Source of the DNA: Egaibacter sp046050465
GTDB taxonomy: Bacteria > Pseudomonadota > Gammaproteobacteria > Burkholderiales > Burkholderiaceae_C
DNA length: 64,000 nt
Assembly (NCBI GenBank): GCA_046050465.1
Contig: JBJOPS010000061.1
Coordinates: 27,362 to 91,361 of the forward strand
Direction: 5' to 3'
Shown: positions 14,385-23,303 of the stretch, piece by piece
Numbering within the stretch: position 1 is the first letter of the stretch
Layout of the letters: the number at the start of each line of letters is the position of its first letter
Program-made: the position numbers and the translations under genes
The notes under the pieces: model-generated
What the model saw: the letters and a program-made list of their open reading frames with translations, nothing else
The model's database searches: none
Told to the model about the DNA's origin: nothing

Positions 14385-15605
14385 ATGACCCTGTCTTTTG
14401 CCATGCGCAATTCTGTCGAGTTCGCCTCACGGCTCAGAAACGTCGAAACCTCCGCCATTCGCGAACTCTTCAAACTGCTGGGCAAGCCCGGCATCATCAG
14501 CTTTGCGGGCGGCTTTCCGGACCCCGCGCTGTTTGATGTGAAAGGCATCCGCCTGGCGACCGATCAGGTCTTGAGCAACAACCCCGGCCCGGTGCTGCAA
14601 TACGGTGCCACCGAAGGCTGGAACCCGCTGCGCGAAGCCCTGAGCGGCCACATGGCCAAAAAAGGCATCACCGCCAAACCCGAAGAAATCATCACGACCA
14701 CCGGCAGCCAGCAGGCGCTGGACCTGATTGGCAAAACCATGATCGACCCCGGCGACAAGGTCATCGTGGAAGGCCCCACCTTTTTGGCCACCATCCAGTG
14801 CTTTCGCCTGTATGGCGCCCACGTGATCGGCGCGCCGATTGACGCCGACGGCGTGAAGGTGGACGAGCTGGAAAAGCTCATCGTGGAGCACAAACCCAAG
14901 CTCGTCTACCTGGTGCCCACCTTCGGCAACCCCAGCGGCGCCATGCTCAGCTTGGCGCGCCGCAAGCGCGTGCTCGAATTGGCCGCGCAATACAAAGTGC
15001 TGGTGGTGGAAGACGACCCCTATGGCGAGCTGTATTTTGGCCATAGCGTGGAGGACAGACCGCCACCGAGCATGCTGGCCATGAGCAGCGAGGTGCCTGG
15101 CTCACGCGAATGGATTGCCTACTGCGGCTCATTCAGCAAAGTGCTGAGCCCCGGCCTGCGCGTGGGCTGGATGATTGCGCAGCCGCAACTGCTGGCCAAC
15201 GCCGTGATGTGCAAACAGTTCAGCGACGCCCACACCAGCAACCTGACCCAGGCCATCGCCGCGCAATACCTCGGCTTGAACCGCATGGACACCGCGCTGG
15301 CCGCCGTGCGCAAAACCTACGCAGAGCGCGCCCAAACCATGGCCGATTGCCTGAAAAAAGACCTGGGCGACGCCATCAGCTTCAGCCAGCCACAAGGTGG
15401 CATGTTCTTCTGGACCCGGTTGACCGCGCCCGGCGCCGACGCGGCCGAGTTTGCCAAGCGCGCGATTGAGAAGCTGGTGGCCTTTGTGCCCGGTGCGCCG
15501 TTTTATGCGACTGATGTGGACCGCGCCACGCTGCGGCTGAGTTTTGCGACGGCGGATGTGGGGAAGATTGTGGAGGGGGTGGGGCGGCTGGAGCAGGCTC
15601 TTTAG
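14385..15605 (+). CDS. PLP-dependent aminotransferase (2-aminoadipate / MocR-related class I group)
   Basis: A 406-residue class I/II aminotransferase without a GntR domain. Visible: IISFAGGFPDPALFD, YGATEGWNPLREAL, TTTGSQQALDLIGK, the cofactor Asp in VVEDDPYGEL, the PLP Lys in CGSFSKVLSPGLRVGW (about residue 250) and the C-terminal Arg in LRLSFAT. It resembles LysN-type 2-aminoadipate and related broad-specificity transaminases. The substrate is not determinable. It stands alone between divergent nth and convergent dadA. Confidence 0.88.
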   Translation: MTLSFAMRNSVEFASRLRNVETSAIRELFKLLGKPGIISFAGGFPDPALFDVKGIRLATDQVLSNNPGPVLQYGATEGWNPLREALSGHMAKKGITAKPEEIITTTGSQQALDLIGKTMIDPGDKVIVEGPTFLATIQCFRLYGAHVIGAPIDADGVKVDELEKLIVEHKPKLVYLVPTFGNPSGAMLSLARRKRVLELAAQYKVLVVEDDPYGELYFGHSVEDRPPPSMLAMSSEVPGSREWIAYCGSFSKVLSPGLRVGWMIAQPQLLANAVMCKQFSDAHTSNLTQAIAAQYLGLNRMDTALAAVRKTYAERAQTMADCLKKDLGDAISFSQPQGGMFFWTRLTAPGADAAEFAKRAIEKLVAFVPGAPFYATDVDRATLRLSFATADVGKIVEGVGRLEQAL

Positions 15606-15684
15606 AGAGATCCTGTCCTTGGTATTTTTCTTCCGCTTCAAGTTTTCGACGAATGTGTGCCGCGCAGGGTTGTTGGAATGAATT

Positions 15685-16935
15685 TTATTGAAGCCGGCTG
15701 ACTTCAAAACCGTCCAAGTCCACATCTGGCGATTTGTCATGCACCAAATCAGCCAGCGCGCGTGCCGATCCGCAGCTCAACGCCCAGCCGCTGGAGCCGT
15801 GGCCCAGGTTCAACCACAAGCCCGGTATGCCACTGGGGCCGATCACGGGCGGGCCGTCGGGCAACATGGGCCGGGCACCTTTCCACTCCTGCACACCGTT
15901 GACCTTGCTTGCCGCACCGGGAAACCAGTCGTGCAACACTTTGTACAGGGTCTGGATTGAACTGGCCCGTTTACGGTCGATGTGTCCGCCAATTTCGGCG
16001 CTGCCTGCGACCCTGATGCGGTTTCCCAGGCGCGACACCGCCACTTTGTAACGCTCATCCATCACCGCACTGCGAGGTGCGTTGAGCGGTTCACGCACGG
16101 CTGCGCTGAGTGAATAGCCGTACACAGCCGCCATCGGAATGTTCATGCCCAAAGGTTTCAAAAGCTGCGCCGATGCCAGGCCCGCACACATCACAACCGA
16201 GTCAAATGAACGGAGATTGGGCTCATTACCGATCTGCAAGGCGATGCCCGATTGCCTTTGAACCGACTGAATGGTCGTATTGAACAAAAACGTAACCCCC
16301 ATGCGCTGCGCTTCGTTCTTCAGCATCAGGGCGAACTGGCGGCAATTGCCCACTTCGTCCTGGGGCAGGTGCACGGCGCCAAAGAACGTGGTGTCCGGGT
16401 TGAGCGCGGGTTCAATCTTGCGCGTTTCATCAGCGTTCAGTTCGCGAAACGTCACCTCCGCCTGGCGCAAAACCTGCAGGCCCGGCTGCACCATCTGGCT
16501 GTCCCGCTCCGACCGCAGCAGCACCAGATAGCCGTCGCTGCGGTCGTATTCCAGCTGCAGATCAGACGTAATCTGGTGCAATCGTTCCCGGCTGTAAAAG
16601 GCCAGCCGCTGCATCCGGGCACGATTGGCGAGATACGTGTCCAGGCGGCAGGACCGATACCACTTCCACATCCAGGCCAGGTCGGAGGTCGACAAAGGCA
16701 GGCCAATCTTCACTGGCGCGTGTCGGCTCAGCAAATGCGAGAGCACCTTGGCTGGCATGCCCGGCGCCGCCCATGGTGTTACATAGCCAGGGGCGACGAT
16801 ACCTGCATTGGCAAAACTGGTTTCTTCGGCTGCTGCGCCCCTGCGTTCAAAAACCGTTACTTCGTGTCCGTCACAAGCTAGTTCGTAGGCGGTGGTCACG
16901 CCGATGATGCCGGCGCCAATGACTGCAATTTTCAT
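15685..16935 (-). CDS. dadA: D-amino acid dehydrogenase small subunit-like
   Basis: A 416-residue FAD oxidoreductase. The N-terminal dinucleotide-binding motif is VIGAGIIGVTTAYELA. The DadA signature region FANAGIVAPGYVTPWAAPGMP is present (shown here as its pieces FANAGIV and PWAAPG), and the FAD-contacting C-terminal GLWLNLGHGSSGWALSCG. It oxidatively deaminates D-amino acids to 2-oxo acids at the inner membrane, passing electrons to the respiratory chain. No alanine racemase gene is adjacent. A repeat copy lies immediately upstream, between it and the amidase stop. Confidence 0.9.
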   Translation of the reverse strand: MKIAVIGAGIIGVTTAYELACDGHEVTVFERRGAAAEETSFANAGIVAPGYVTPWAAPGMPAKVLSHLLSRHAPVKIGLPLSTSDLAWMWKWYRSCRLDTYLANRARMQRLAFYSRERLHQITSDLQLEYDRSDGYLVLLRSERDSQMVQPGLQVLRQAEVTFRELNADETRKIEPALNPDTTFFGAVHLPQDEVGNCRQFALMLKNEAQRMGVTFLFNTTIQSVQRQSGIALQIGNEPNLRSFDSVVMCAGLASAQLLKPLGMNIPMAAVYGYSLSAAVREPLNAPRSAVMDERYKVAVSRLGNRIRVAGSAEIGGHIDRKRASSIQTLYKVLHDWFPGAASKVNGVQEWKGARPMLPDGPPVIGPSGIPGLWLNLGHGSSGWALSCGSARALADLVHDKSPDVDLDGFEVSRLQ

Positions 16936-16950
16936 GTATTTTAGGTATCA

Positions 16951-17003
16951 AAACAGCCCTTATCCCTCGTGGCATATGCGTAAGTAGCTATTATTTTTGT
17001 AGC
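16951..17003 (-). repeat. Interspersed repeat copy between dadA and the amidase gene
   Basis: In the plus direction it reads AGCCCTTATCCCTCGTGG, ATATGCGTAAGTAGCTATT, TTTTGTAGC. Spacing is the same as in the coding copies, but the shared frame contains a TAA, consistent with a non-coding copy. It overlaps the last codons and supplies the stop codon (16991-16993) of the amidase. Confidence 0.8.
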
Positions 17004-18328
17004 ATTCTCTCTGCTTGCAGGGCCATGTTGAGTATCGCATCGTCACGCAGTGCTCCGTGCCAGATCATCAGCCCCACGGGCAATTCATCCGGGTTGTGGC
17101 ACGGAATGGAGATGGCGCACCCGTCAAACATGTTTACCACGTTGGTGTTGCGAAGCAGTTGCCCGTTGACTTTGAAAAACGCCTCGTCGCGCTCTGCGCC
17201 GGGGGCAACTTGCCCAATGGGGGGCGCGACGATGGGAACGGTTGGCGACAGCACGGCATCGAACCGCTGCAGCTGCGCATGCATGCGGGTAACCCAATCG
17301 GTCCGGGCGTGAGCCAGCTCGATGTAGTCACTCGCTGCCATCGACGCGCCTCGCTGGATGCGCAAGGCAATGCGGGGGTCGTATTGGCCTGCGTGGTTTT
17401 TGAGCAGCGTCCGGTGCCACGCGTAACTTTCGGCAGCGGAAAACCCGCCCGTCGCCTGCAGGGTGGTCAGTTCATTCAACTCGGGCAGGCCGATGTCCTC
17501 GACCACGACGCCCGCTGCGCGCAGTCGGTCCAGACTGCGTTGAAACGCTGCAGCCACCGTTGAATCCAGCCCGTCTTGCATGAGGCTTCTGGCGACAGCC
17601 AATCGGTAGGTGGACATTGGAGCACTGCTTCGGGTCACCGTTCGCGCAGCCAGAACTTCATGGGCAATGATGGCGTCGGAAACCGAGCGAGTGAGCGCGC
17701 AGACCGTGTCCAGCGTGGTTGAGAGCGGGACTGCGCCCCCGGTTGGCACCAGTCTGGCTGTGCTTTTGAAACCCACAATGCCATTCAGCGCGGCAGGAAT
17801 CCGGATGGAGCCGCCCGTGTCCGAACCCAGGCCGATGAAAGCCGCGCCGGTGGCGACCGACACGACTGCGCCGGAAGACGACCCGCCCGGGATGCGCGGC
17901 ACGTCAGTGGCGGCGGCGTTGGCGGGTGTTCCGTAATGCGGATTGGTCCCAACCCCCGAAAAGGCGAATTCGGACATGTTGGTGCGCCCGATAAGCACGC
18001 CCCCGGCCGATTTCAGCCGTGCTACAGCAGGGCAGTCTTGCCGGGCTGGCGCAGCGTCCGAAAGGACGATGGAGCCCGCGGTCGTGACCTGGCCCTGCAC
18101 GTCGAACAGGTCTTTGACCGATACGGCCAGACCGGCCAGGCAACGATTGGCGAGGCTCGAATCCCGGGATTGGGTTCGTGCAGATTCTTCAAATGTCTTC
18201 AAAAATGCGTTTTTACAGCTATCACTGGCTGAAACACCAATAGCGCGGTCCATTTCTTCGTGGGCGCTGGTCAGTCCGGCGCGAATCGCCCGACGGGTGG
18301 TGGAGAGGTCTGCGAACTGGATTTGCAT
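16991..18328 (-). CDS. Amidase (amidase-signature family)
   Basis: A 445-residue amidase-signature enzyme with the Ser-cisSer-Lys triad in place: Lys72 in VSVKDLFD, Ser150-152 in the PGGSSSGAV segment, and nucleophile Ser174 in GSDTGGSIRIP. It hydrolyses an amide bond, and family members act on many substrates. GatA is unlikely because no gatB or gatC is near and the length and C-terminus differ. Its 3' end, including MLQK and the stop, lies in a repeat copy, so the original C-terminus may have been altered. Confidence 0.88.
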   Translation of the reverse strand: MQIQFADLSTTRRAIRAGLTSAHEEMDRAIGVSASDSCKNAFLKTFEESARTQSRDSSLANRCLAGLAVSVKDLFDVQGQVTTAGSIVLSDAAPARQDCPAVARLKSAGGVLIGRTNMSEFAFSGVGTNPHYGTPANAAATDVPRIPGGSSSGAVVSVATGAAFIGLGSDTGGSIRIPAALNGIVGFKSTARLVPTGGAVPLSTTLDTVCALTRSVSDAIIAHEVLAARTVTRSSAPMSTYRLAVARSLMQDGLDSTVAAAFQRSLDRLRAAGVVVEDIGLPELNELTTLQATGGFSAAESYAWHRTLLKNHAGQYDPRIALRIQRGASMAASDYIELAHARTDWVTRMHAQLQRFDAVLSPTVPIVAPPIGQVAPGAERDEAFFKVNGQLLRNTNVVNMFDGCAISIPCHNPDELPVGLMIWHGALRDDAILNMALQAERMLQK

Positions 18329-18347
18329 GGGCGGGCCGTGTTATACT
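18318..18347 (+). promoter_or_regulatory. Probable rpsB-tsf promoter
   Basis: A TATACT -10 box (18342-18347) lies 18 bases after TGGATT (18318-18323). It overlaps the divergent amidase start and leaves a leader of roughly 160 bases before rpsB, a plausible place for r-protein feedback control. Confidence 0.5.
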
Positions 18348-18512
18348 CTTTGGGTTTCGCTGAAAGGGATTTCCCCTCAATCAGCAGACAAATCGCAAAC
18401 CAGTCTCATCAAGGTGTTGCGGCCTCTGAAAGATCTGACAAATTGTGTCAGAAGTTGCCAGAAGTGTCGTCAATAGCGGACTGGATTTTAGACACAACCT
18501 TTGGAGTTAAAC

Positions 18513-19265
18513 ATGTCAGTTACCATGCGCGAAATGCTGGAAGCCGGCGTCCATTTCGGACACCAAACCCGCTTCTGGAACCCGAAGATGGCCCCGTTTA
18601 TTTTTGGCCACCGCAACAAAATCCACATCATCAACCTGGAAAAATCGCTGCCGATGTTCCAGGAGGCTGCCAAGTTTGTGAAGCAGCTGACCGCCCGCCG
18701 CGGCACCGTGCTGATGGTCGGCACCAAGCGCCAGGCCCGCGAAACCGTTGCCGCTGAAGCGCAGCGCGCCGGTGTTCCATTTGTTGACCAGCGCTGGCTG
18801 GGCGGCATGTTGACCAACTTCAAGACGGTCAAGACATCGATCAAGCGCCTGAAAGAAATGAAGGTTCAGCAGGAAGCCGGTCTTGACGCCATGAGCAAGA
18901 AAGAGCAGTTGATGTTCGCTCGCGAACTGGCCAAGCTCGAAAAAGACATTGGCGGCATTCAGGACATGAACGCTTTGCCGGATGCCATTTTTGTGATTGA
19001 CGTGGGTTTCCACAAGATTGCTGTGCTCGAAGCCAAAAAGCTGGGCATTCCCCTGATCGGCGTGGTTGACTCCAATCATTCACCTGAAGGCATCGACTAC
19101 GTCATTCCGGGTAACGACGATTCATCCAAGGCGGTCATTCTGTATGCCCGTGGCATTGCAGACGCGATTCTGGAAGGCCGGGCCAACGCAGTTGACGATG
19201 TGGTCAAAGCTGTGGCAGCCGAGAGTGGTGATGAATTTGTGGAAGTGGACGAGGCTGCCGCCTGA
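18513..19265 (+). CDS. rpsB: 30S ribosomal protein S2
   Basis: A 250-residue S2. The start SVTMREMLEAGVHFGHQTRF is diagnostic; WNPKMAPFIFG, QRWLGGMLTNF and the DSNHSP segment follow. ATG 18513 has GGAG 7 bases upstream. S2 binds the body-head region of the small subunit and is needed for S1 recruitment. It starts the conserved rpsB-tsf-pyrH-frr run. Confidence 0.98.
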   Translation: MSVTMREMLEAGVHFGHQTRFWNPKMAPFIFGHRNKIHIINLEKSLPMFQEAAKFVKQLTARRGTVLMVGTKRQARETVAAEAQRAGVPFVDQRWLGGMLTNFKTVKTSIKRLKEMKVQQEAGLDAMSKKEQLMFARELAKLEKDIGGIQDMNALPDAIFVIDVGFHKIAVLEAKKLGIPLIGVVDSNHSPEGIDYVIPGNDDSSKAVILYARGIADAILEGRANAVDDVVKAVAAESGDEFVEVDEAAA

Positions 19266-19283
19266 GTTCCCTGGTCTCCAAAG

Positions 19284-19310
19284 AAAGGGGCTCATGTGCC
19301 CCTTTTTTTT
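19284..19310 (+). terminator. Intrinsic terminator or attenuator between rpsB and tsf
   Basis: AAAGGGGC and GCCCCTTT form a stem around TCATGT, followed directly by eight or more T. It is expected to reduce read-through from rpsB into tsf. Confidence 0.85.
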
Positions 19311-19352
19311 AGCCCCTTGTTAAACTGATTTGTATTGAGTACGGAGAAAAAA

Positions 19353-20276
19353 ATGGCTGCAATTACCGCAAGCATGGTCGCTGAACTGCGTGGAAAAACG
19401 GATGCTCCGATGATGGAGTGCAAGCGTGCCCTGACCGAAGCCGAAGGCGACATGGGCAAGGCGGAAGAACTGCTTCGCGTGAAGCTGGGAAGCAAGGCCG
19501 GCAAGGCTGCTGGACGTGTAACAGCTGAAGGCGTCGTCGTCAGCCATATCGATGGCAACACTGGCGCGATGCTGGAAGTGAACTGCGAGACCGATTTCGT
19601 CACGAAGAACGATAGTTTCCTGGCTCTGGCCCAGGCAGCAGTCGGTTTGATCGCCACCCAGAACCCGGCTGATGTGGCTGCGCTGGGTGCGTTGTCCTAT
19701 TCGCAAGACGGCTTTGGCCCAACTCTGGAAGATGTGCGCAAGGGCCTGATCGGAAAAATTGGCGAAAACATGAGCTTTCGCCGCTTCAAGCGCTTCGCTT
19801 CAGGCGCCAAGCTGGCATCTTATTTGCACGGCACCCGCATTGGTGTTGTCGTCGAATTTGATGGTGATGAAGTCGCCGCCAAGGATGTTGCGATGCACGT
19901 TGCCGCCATGAAGCCAGTGGCTTTGTCGAGCGCGGATGTTCCTGCGCATCTGGTGGCTACCGAGCGTTCAGTAGCAGCCGCCAAGGCAGCTGAAGATGCT
20001 GCTGTCGCAACCGCAGCGGGCAAGCCCGTGCAATCTGCCGAAATCGTTACCAAGCGTATCGAAGGTGGCGTTCAAAAGTACCTGAAGGAAGTGTCACTGT
20101 TCAACCAGTCGTTTGTGAAAAATGACAAGTTGACGGTAGAGCAAATGCTCAAGGCGGCAGGCACGTCGGTCAAGGCGTTTACCCTTTATGTTGTCGGCGA
20201 AGGCATCGAGAAAAAGGTCGATGACTTTGCGGCAGAAGTTGCGGCGCAGGTTGCAGCTGCCAAGCAGGCGGCCTAA
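19353..20276 (+). CDS. tsf: Elongation factor Ts
   Basis: A 307-residue EF-Ts. The N-terminal UBA-like domain (ASMVAELRGKTDAPMMECK) is followed by the conserved TDFV motif (NCETDFVTKND) that works on EF-Tu, then the core subdomains and the coiled coil. It catalyses GDP release from EF-Tu. ATG 19353 is preceded by CGGAGA at the right distance. A terminator hairpin separates it from rpsB. Confidence 0.98.
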   Translation: MAAITASMVAELRGKTDAPMMECKRALTEAEGDMGKAEELLRVKLGSKAGKAAGRVTAEGVVVSHIDGNTGAMLEVNCETDFVTKNDSFLALAQAAVGLIATQNPADVAALGALSYSQDGFGPTLEDVRKGLIGKIGENMSFRRFKRFASGAKLASYLHGTRIGVVVEFDGDEVAAKDVAMHVAAMKPVALSSADVPAHLVATERSVAAAKAAEDAAVATAAGKPVQSAEIVTKRIEGGVQKYLKEVSLFNQSFVKNDKLTVEQMLKAAGTSVKAFTLYVVGEGIEKKVDDFAAEVAAQVAAAKQAA

Positions 20277-20341
20277 GGTCTGCTTTTGCTTCAATACCAC
20301 CCCGGATGTCCATCCGCCATTCATAACGCAAGGAACCCATC

Positions 20342-21064
20342 ATGACTGCCGCCAAACCAGCCCACAAGCGTATTTTGCTGAAGCTGTCAGGCGAGGCCCT
20401 GATGGGGGATGACCAGTTTGGCATCAACCGCGACACCATCGTGCGCATGGTGGATGAAATTGCCGAGGTGACACGGCTTGGCGTTGAGGTGGCAGTTGTT
20501 ATCGGCGGTGGCAATATCTTCAGAGGCGTCGCTGGTGGTTCTGTTGGCATGGACCGCGCCACGGCGGACTACATGGGTATGCTGGCAACCGTAATGAATG
20601 CTCTGGCACTGGGTGACACCATGAACAAGGCTGGTCTGACCGCGCGCGTCATGTCAGCCATTGCCATTGAGCAGGTGGTCGAACCTTATGTGCGTCCGAA
20701 GGCGCTGCAATATCTGGAAGAGGGCAAGGTTGTCATCTTCGCGGCGGGAACTGGCAATCCTTTTTTTACAACCGATACTGCAGCTGCCTTGCGTGGTGCT
20801 GAAATCGGAGCAGAAATCGTGTTGAAGGCGACCAAGGTGGATGGCGTCTACAGTGCCGATCCAAAAAAAGATCCAATGGCCACGCGTTACACGAAAATTT
20901 CGTTTGATGCTGCCATGTCGCAAAATCTCGGCATCATGGATGCAGCTGCTTTTGCCCTGTGCCGTGACCAGAAGCTGCCCATCAAGGTTTTTTCGATATT
21001 CAAACATGGCGCTTTGAAGCGGGTTGTCATGGGTGAAGACGAGGGAACACTGGTGTATGCCTGA
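20342..21064 (+). CDS. pyrH: UMP kinase
   Basis: A 240-residue bacterial UMP kinase of the amino-acid-kinase fold (KRILLKLSGEALMG, VIGGGNIFRG, AAGTGNPFFTTDTAAALR, LKATKVDGVYSADPKK). It phosphorylates UMP to UDP and is usually controlled by GTP and UTP. AAGGAAC lies before the ATG. It sits in the conserved tsf-pyrH-frr order. Confidence 0.98.
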   Translation: MTAAKPAHKRILLKLSGEALMGDDQFGINRDTIVRMVDEIAEVTRLGVEVAVVIGGGNIFRGVAGGSVGMDRATADYMGMLATVMNALALGDTMNKAGLTARVMSAIAIEQVVEPYVRPKALQYLEEGKVVIFAAGTGNPFFTTDTAAALRGAEIGAEIVLKATKVDGVYSADPKKDPMATRYTKISFDAAMSQNLGIMDAAAFALCRDQKLPIKVFSIFKHGALKRVVMGEDEGTLVYA

Positions 21065-21124
21065 CAGATTTGACGGCGTTTCCAACGGCTGTCAATTTTC
21101 GATTGTGCTTGCGAGGAGTGAAAC

Positions 21125-21685
21125 ATGACGATTGACGAGGTTAAAGCAACACTCGAAGGCAAGATGGATCAGTCCATCAATGCGTTCAAGGGAAATCTGA
21201 CAAAGATCCGCACCGGGCGGGCTAACCCTGCGCTACTCGACTCCGTGCAGGTGGACTACTACGGTTCACTTTTGCCGATCAGTCAGGTGGCCAACGTGTC
21301 CTTGCTTGATTCGCGCACCATCAGCATCCAGCCCTGGGAAAAAGGCATGGGCGCGAAGATTGAAAAAGCCATTCGCGACAGTGACCTGGGTTTGAATCCC
21401 GCCTCCATGGGGGACCTTATTCGCGTTCCGATGCCCGCAATGTCGGAAGAGCGGCGCAAGGAGTTGACCAAAGTGGTCAGGGGCGAGGGCGAGAATGCCA
21501 AGATCGCTGTGCGTAACCTGCGGCGAGATGCCAATGAGTCCGTCAAGAAGCTGGTGAAGGACAAACTGGCGTCTGAAGACGACCAGAAACGCTCTGAGGC
21601 GGATATTCAGAAAGCAACTGATCGGCACATTGCTGCCATCGATCAACTGGTGGCGGCCAAAGAGGCTGACATCATGGCGGTTTGA
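21125..21685 (+). CDS. frr: Ribosome recycling factor
   Basis: A 186-residue RRF of standard length. Family segments FKGNLTKIRTGRANPALLD, ISIQPWEKGMGAKIEKAI, and the long helical domain VRNLRRDANESVKKL are intact. With EF-G it splits post-termination ribosomes. A GAGGAG Shine-Dalgarno sequence precedes ATG 21125. Confidence 0.98.
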   Translation: MTIDEVKATLEGKMDQSINAFKGNLTKIRTGRANPALLDSVQVDYYGSLLPISQVANVSLLDSRTISIQPWEKGMGAKIEKAIRDSDLGLNPASMGDLIRVPMPAMSEERRKELTKVVRGEGENAKIAVRNLRRDANESVKKLVKDKLASEDDQKRSEADIQKATDRHIAAIDQLVAAKEADIMAV

Positions 21686-21711
21686 CGCTGACGAATGTCC
21701 AATCAGCGCTC

Positions 21712-22443
21712 ATGACCTCGTCTGCTGTGGTTCCGAACCACATTGCTATCGTGATGGATGGCAATGGCCGGTGGGCTACCAAGCGATTTCTTCCCCGGCT
21801 GGCCGGTCACAAGCAGGGGGTGAGTTCCCTCAAGCGCTGTGTCAAGGCCTGCGCCGTTCGGGGTGTGTCGGTTCTCACTGTCTTTGCTTTTTCCTCGGAG
21901 AATTGGCAACGCCCTGCTGATGAAGTGTCGGGGCTGATGGATTTGCTGGTCATGGCTATTGCCAGCGAGGTGCAGCAACTGAAGCGCGATGGAGTCAGGT
22001 TGAGATTTGTCGGTGACCGTTCAGGATTGTCTGAAAAGGTTGTTGCTGGTTTGGCGCAGGCCGAAGCCGACACCAAGGGCAACATGCGATTGACGCTGAA
22101 TGTCTGCTTCAATTATGGTGGGCGATGGGACATTGTGCAGGCTGCAGAGAGTCTTCGTGTGCTGGGTAAGCCTGTAACTGAAGAGAGCCTGGGTGCTGCA
22201 ATGGCAATGGCTCACGTACCAGATCCTGATCTCTTTATTCGCACGGGCGGAGAGCAGCGCATCAGCAACTTTCTGCTCTGGCAATCTGCATATTCCGAGT
22301 TCTACTTTTCTGACAGTTTGTGGCCAGAATTTGACGAGACCGCCCTCGATCTGGCGATTGAAGCTTATCAGCGGCGGGAGCGACGGTTCGGAAAAACTTC
22401 GGGCCAGTTGAGTGTTGAGACTGAGCGGTCAATTTCAGAGTAA
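21712..22443 (+). CDS. uppS: Undecaprenyl diphosphate synthase
   Basis: About 243 residues, cis-prenyltransferase family. The catalytic Asp lies in IAIVMDGNGRWA, with FAFSSENWQRP, NVCFNYGGRWDIVQA, and the C-terminal DLFIRTGGEQRISNFLLWQ. It makes the C55 lipid carrier for cell-wall and polysaccharide assembly. The ATG at 21712 is used; a TTG at 21682 overlapping the frr stop would add ten residues. The next gene begins 9 bases after the stop. Confidence 0.95.
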   Translation: MTSSAVVPNHIAIVMDGNGRWATKRFLPRLAGHKQGVSSLKRCVKACAVRGVSVLTVFAFSSENWQRPADEVSGLMDLLVMAIASEVQQLKRDGVRLRFVGDRSGLSEKVVAGLAQAEADTKGNMRLTLNVCFNYGGRWDIVQAAESLRVLGKPVTEESLGAAMAMAHVPDPDLFIRTGGEQRISNFLLWQSAYSEFYFSDSLWPEFDETALDLAIEAYQRRERRFGKTSGQLSVETERSISE

Positions 22444-22452
22444 AAGCAGGAA

Positions 22453-23298
22453 ATGCTGAAACAACGTGTTATCACAGCCATTGCCCTTTTGCTGGTGCTT
22501 TTGCCTGCGTTGTTTTCTTCCACTTATGTTCCATTTTGTGCGGTCTCTCTGGTATTGATCACGGCGGCGGCGTGGGAGTGGGCGCGCCTGAATGGTTGCA
22601 GGCCCATTCAGGCGTACATTTTTGGCTTGTTTTGTCTGACGCTGTGTGCCCTGGCCTGGTTTGCTGGTTTGCTGGAGCAGTCATTCCCCTTGCTTTGGTT
22701 GCTTTTTGGGTCTGCATGGGTGCTGGTGGGGGGCTGGTTATTGCGCAGCGGAGTGACTGGCTGGCCTCGCATTCCCCAAATAGTTCGCTTGACGGGAGGG
22801 GCATTTCTGCTTTGTCTGGCCTGGCTGGCGCTCGCGCAGGCAAGGGTAATTGGAATCAACTTTCTTCTGTCTGTCCTGGTTCTTGTTTGGGTTGCCGACA
22901 TCTTTGCTTATTTTGCCGGGCGAGCGTTTGGTGGGCGTTTTAGCAGCGCCAAATTGGCCCCATCTATCAGCCCGGGCAAGAGTTGGGAAGGTGTTTGGGG
23001 GGGTATGGCTGGTGTGCTGATACTGGCATTCGCCTGGACTTTGGGAGACGCTCGCTGGGGAGCTTCGGTACCCAGTTTATATACCCACCTTTTGGCAAGA
23101 GGATGGTGGCTATTGCTGATGGCCTCGCTATTTATCGCTTCGATGAGCGTTGTTGGTGATCTGGTGGAGTCACTGATCAAGCGCAGTGCGGGTGTCAAAG
23201 ACAGCAGTGGGTTGCTGCCTGGTCATGGTGGCGTTCTGGACAGGGTTGATGCCCTGTTGCCCACGCTGCCGCTGGCCATGATGCTCTACTCAATGTAA
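22453..23298 (+). CDS. cdsA: Phosphatidate cytidylyltransferase (CDP-DAG synthase)
   Basis: A 281-residue integral membrane protein with about seven hydrophobic segments and the CdsA signature near the C-terminus (SLIKRSAGVKDSSGLLPGHG, then GVLDRVDALLP). It activates phosphatidate with CTP for phospholipid synthesis at the inner membrane. It is in the conserved uppS-cdsA-dxr order. Confidence 0.96.
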   Translation: MLKQRVITAIALLLVLLPALFSSTYVPFCAVSLVLITAAAWEWARLNGCRPIQAYIFGLFCLTLCALAWFAGLLEQSFPLLWLLFGSAWVLVGGWLLRSGVTGWPRIPQIVRLTGGAFLLCLAWLALAQARVIGINFLLSVLVLVWVADIFAYFAGRAFGGRFSSAKLAPSISPGKSWEGVWGGMAGVLILAFAWTLGDARWGASVPSLYTHLLARGWWLLLMASLFIASMSVVGDLVESLIKRSAGVKDSSGLLPGHGGVLDRVDALLPTLPLAMMLYSM

Positions 23299-23303
23299 AA
23301 CCC

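Noticed and set aside
18195..18246. Possible repeat copy in the amidase N-terminus
   Set aside because: GCTAT and ATAGC are present but about 10 bases too far apart and the GCG-to-GCT spacing is off by two, so it may be chance or an eroded copy.
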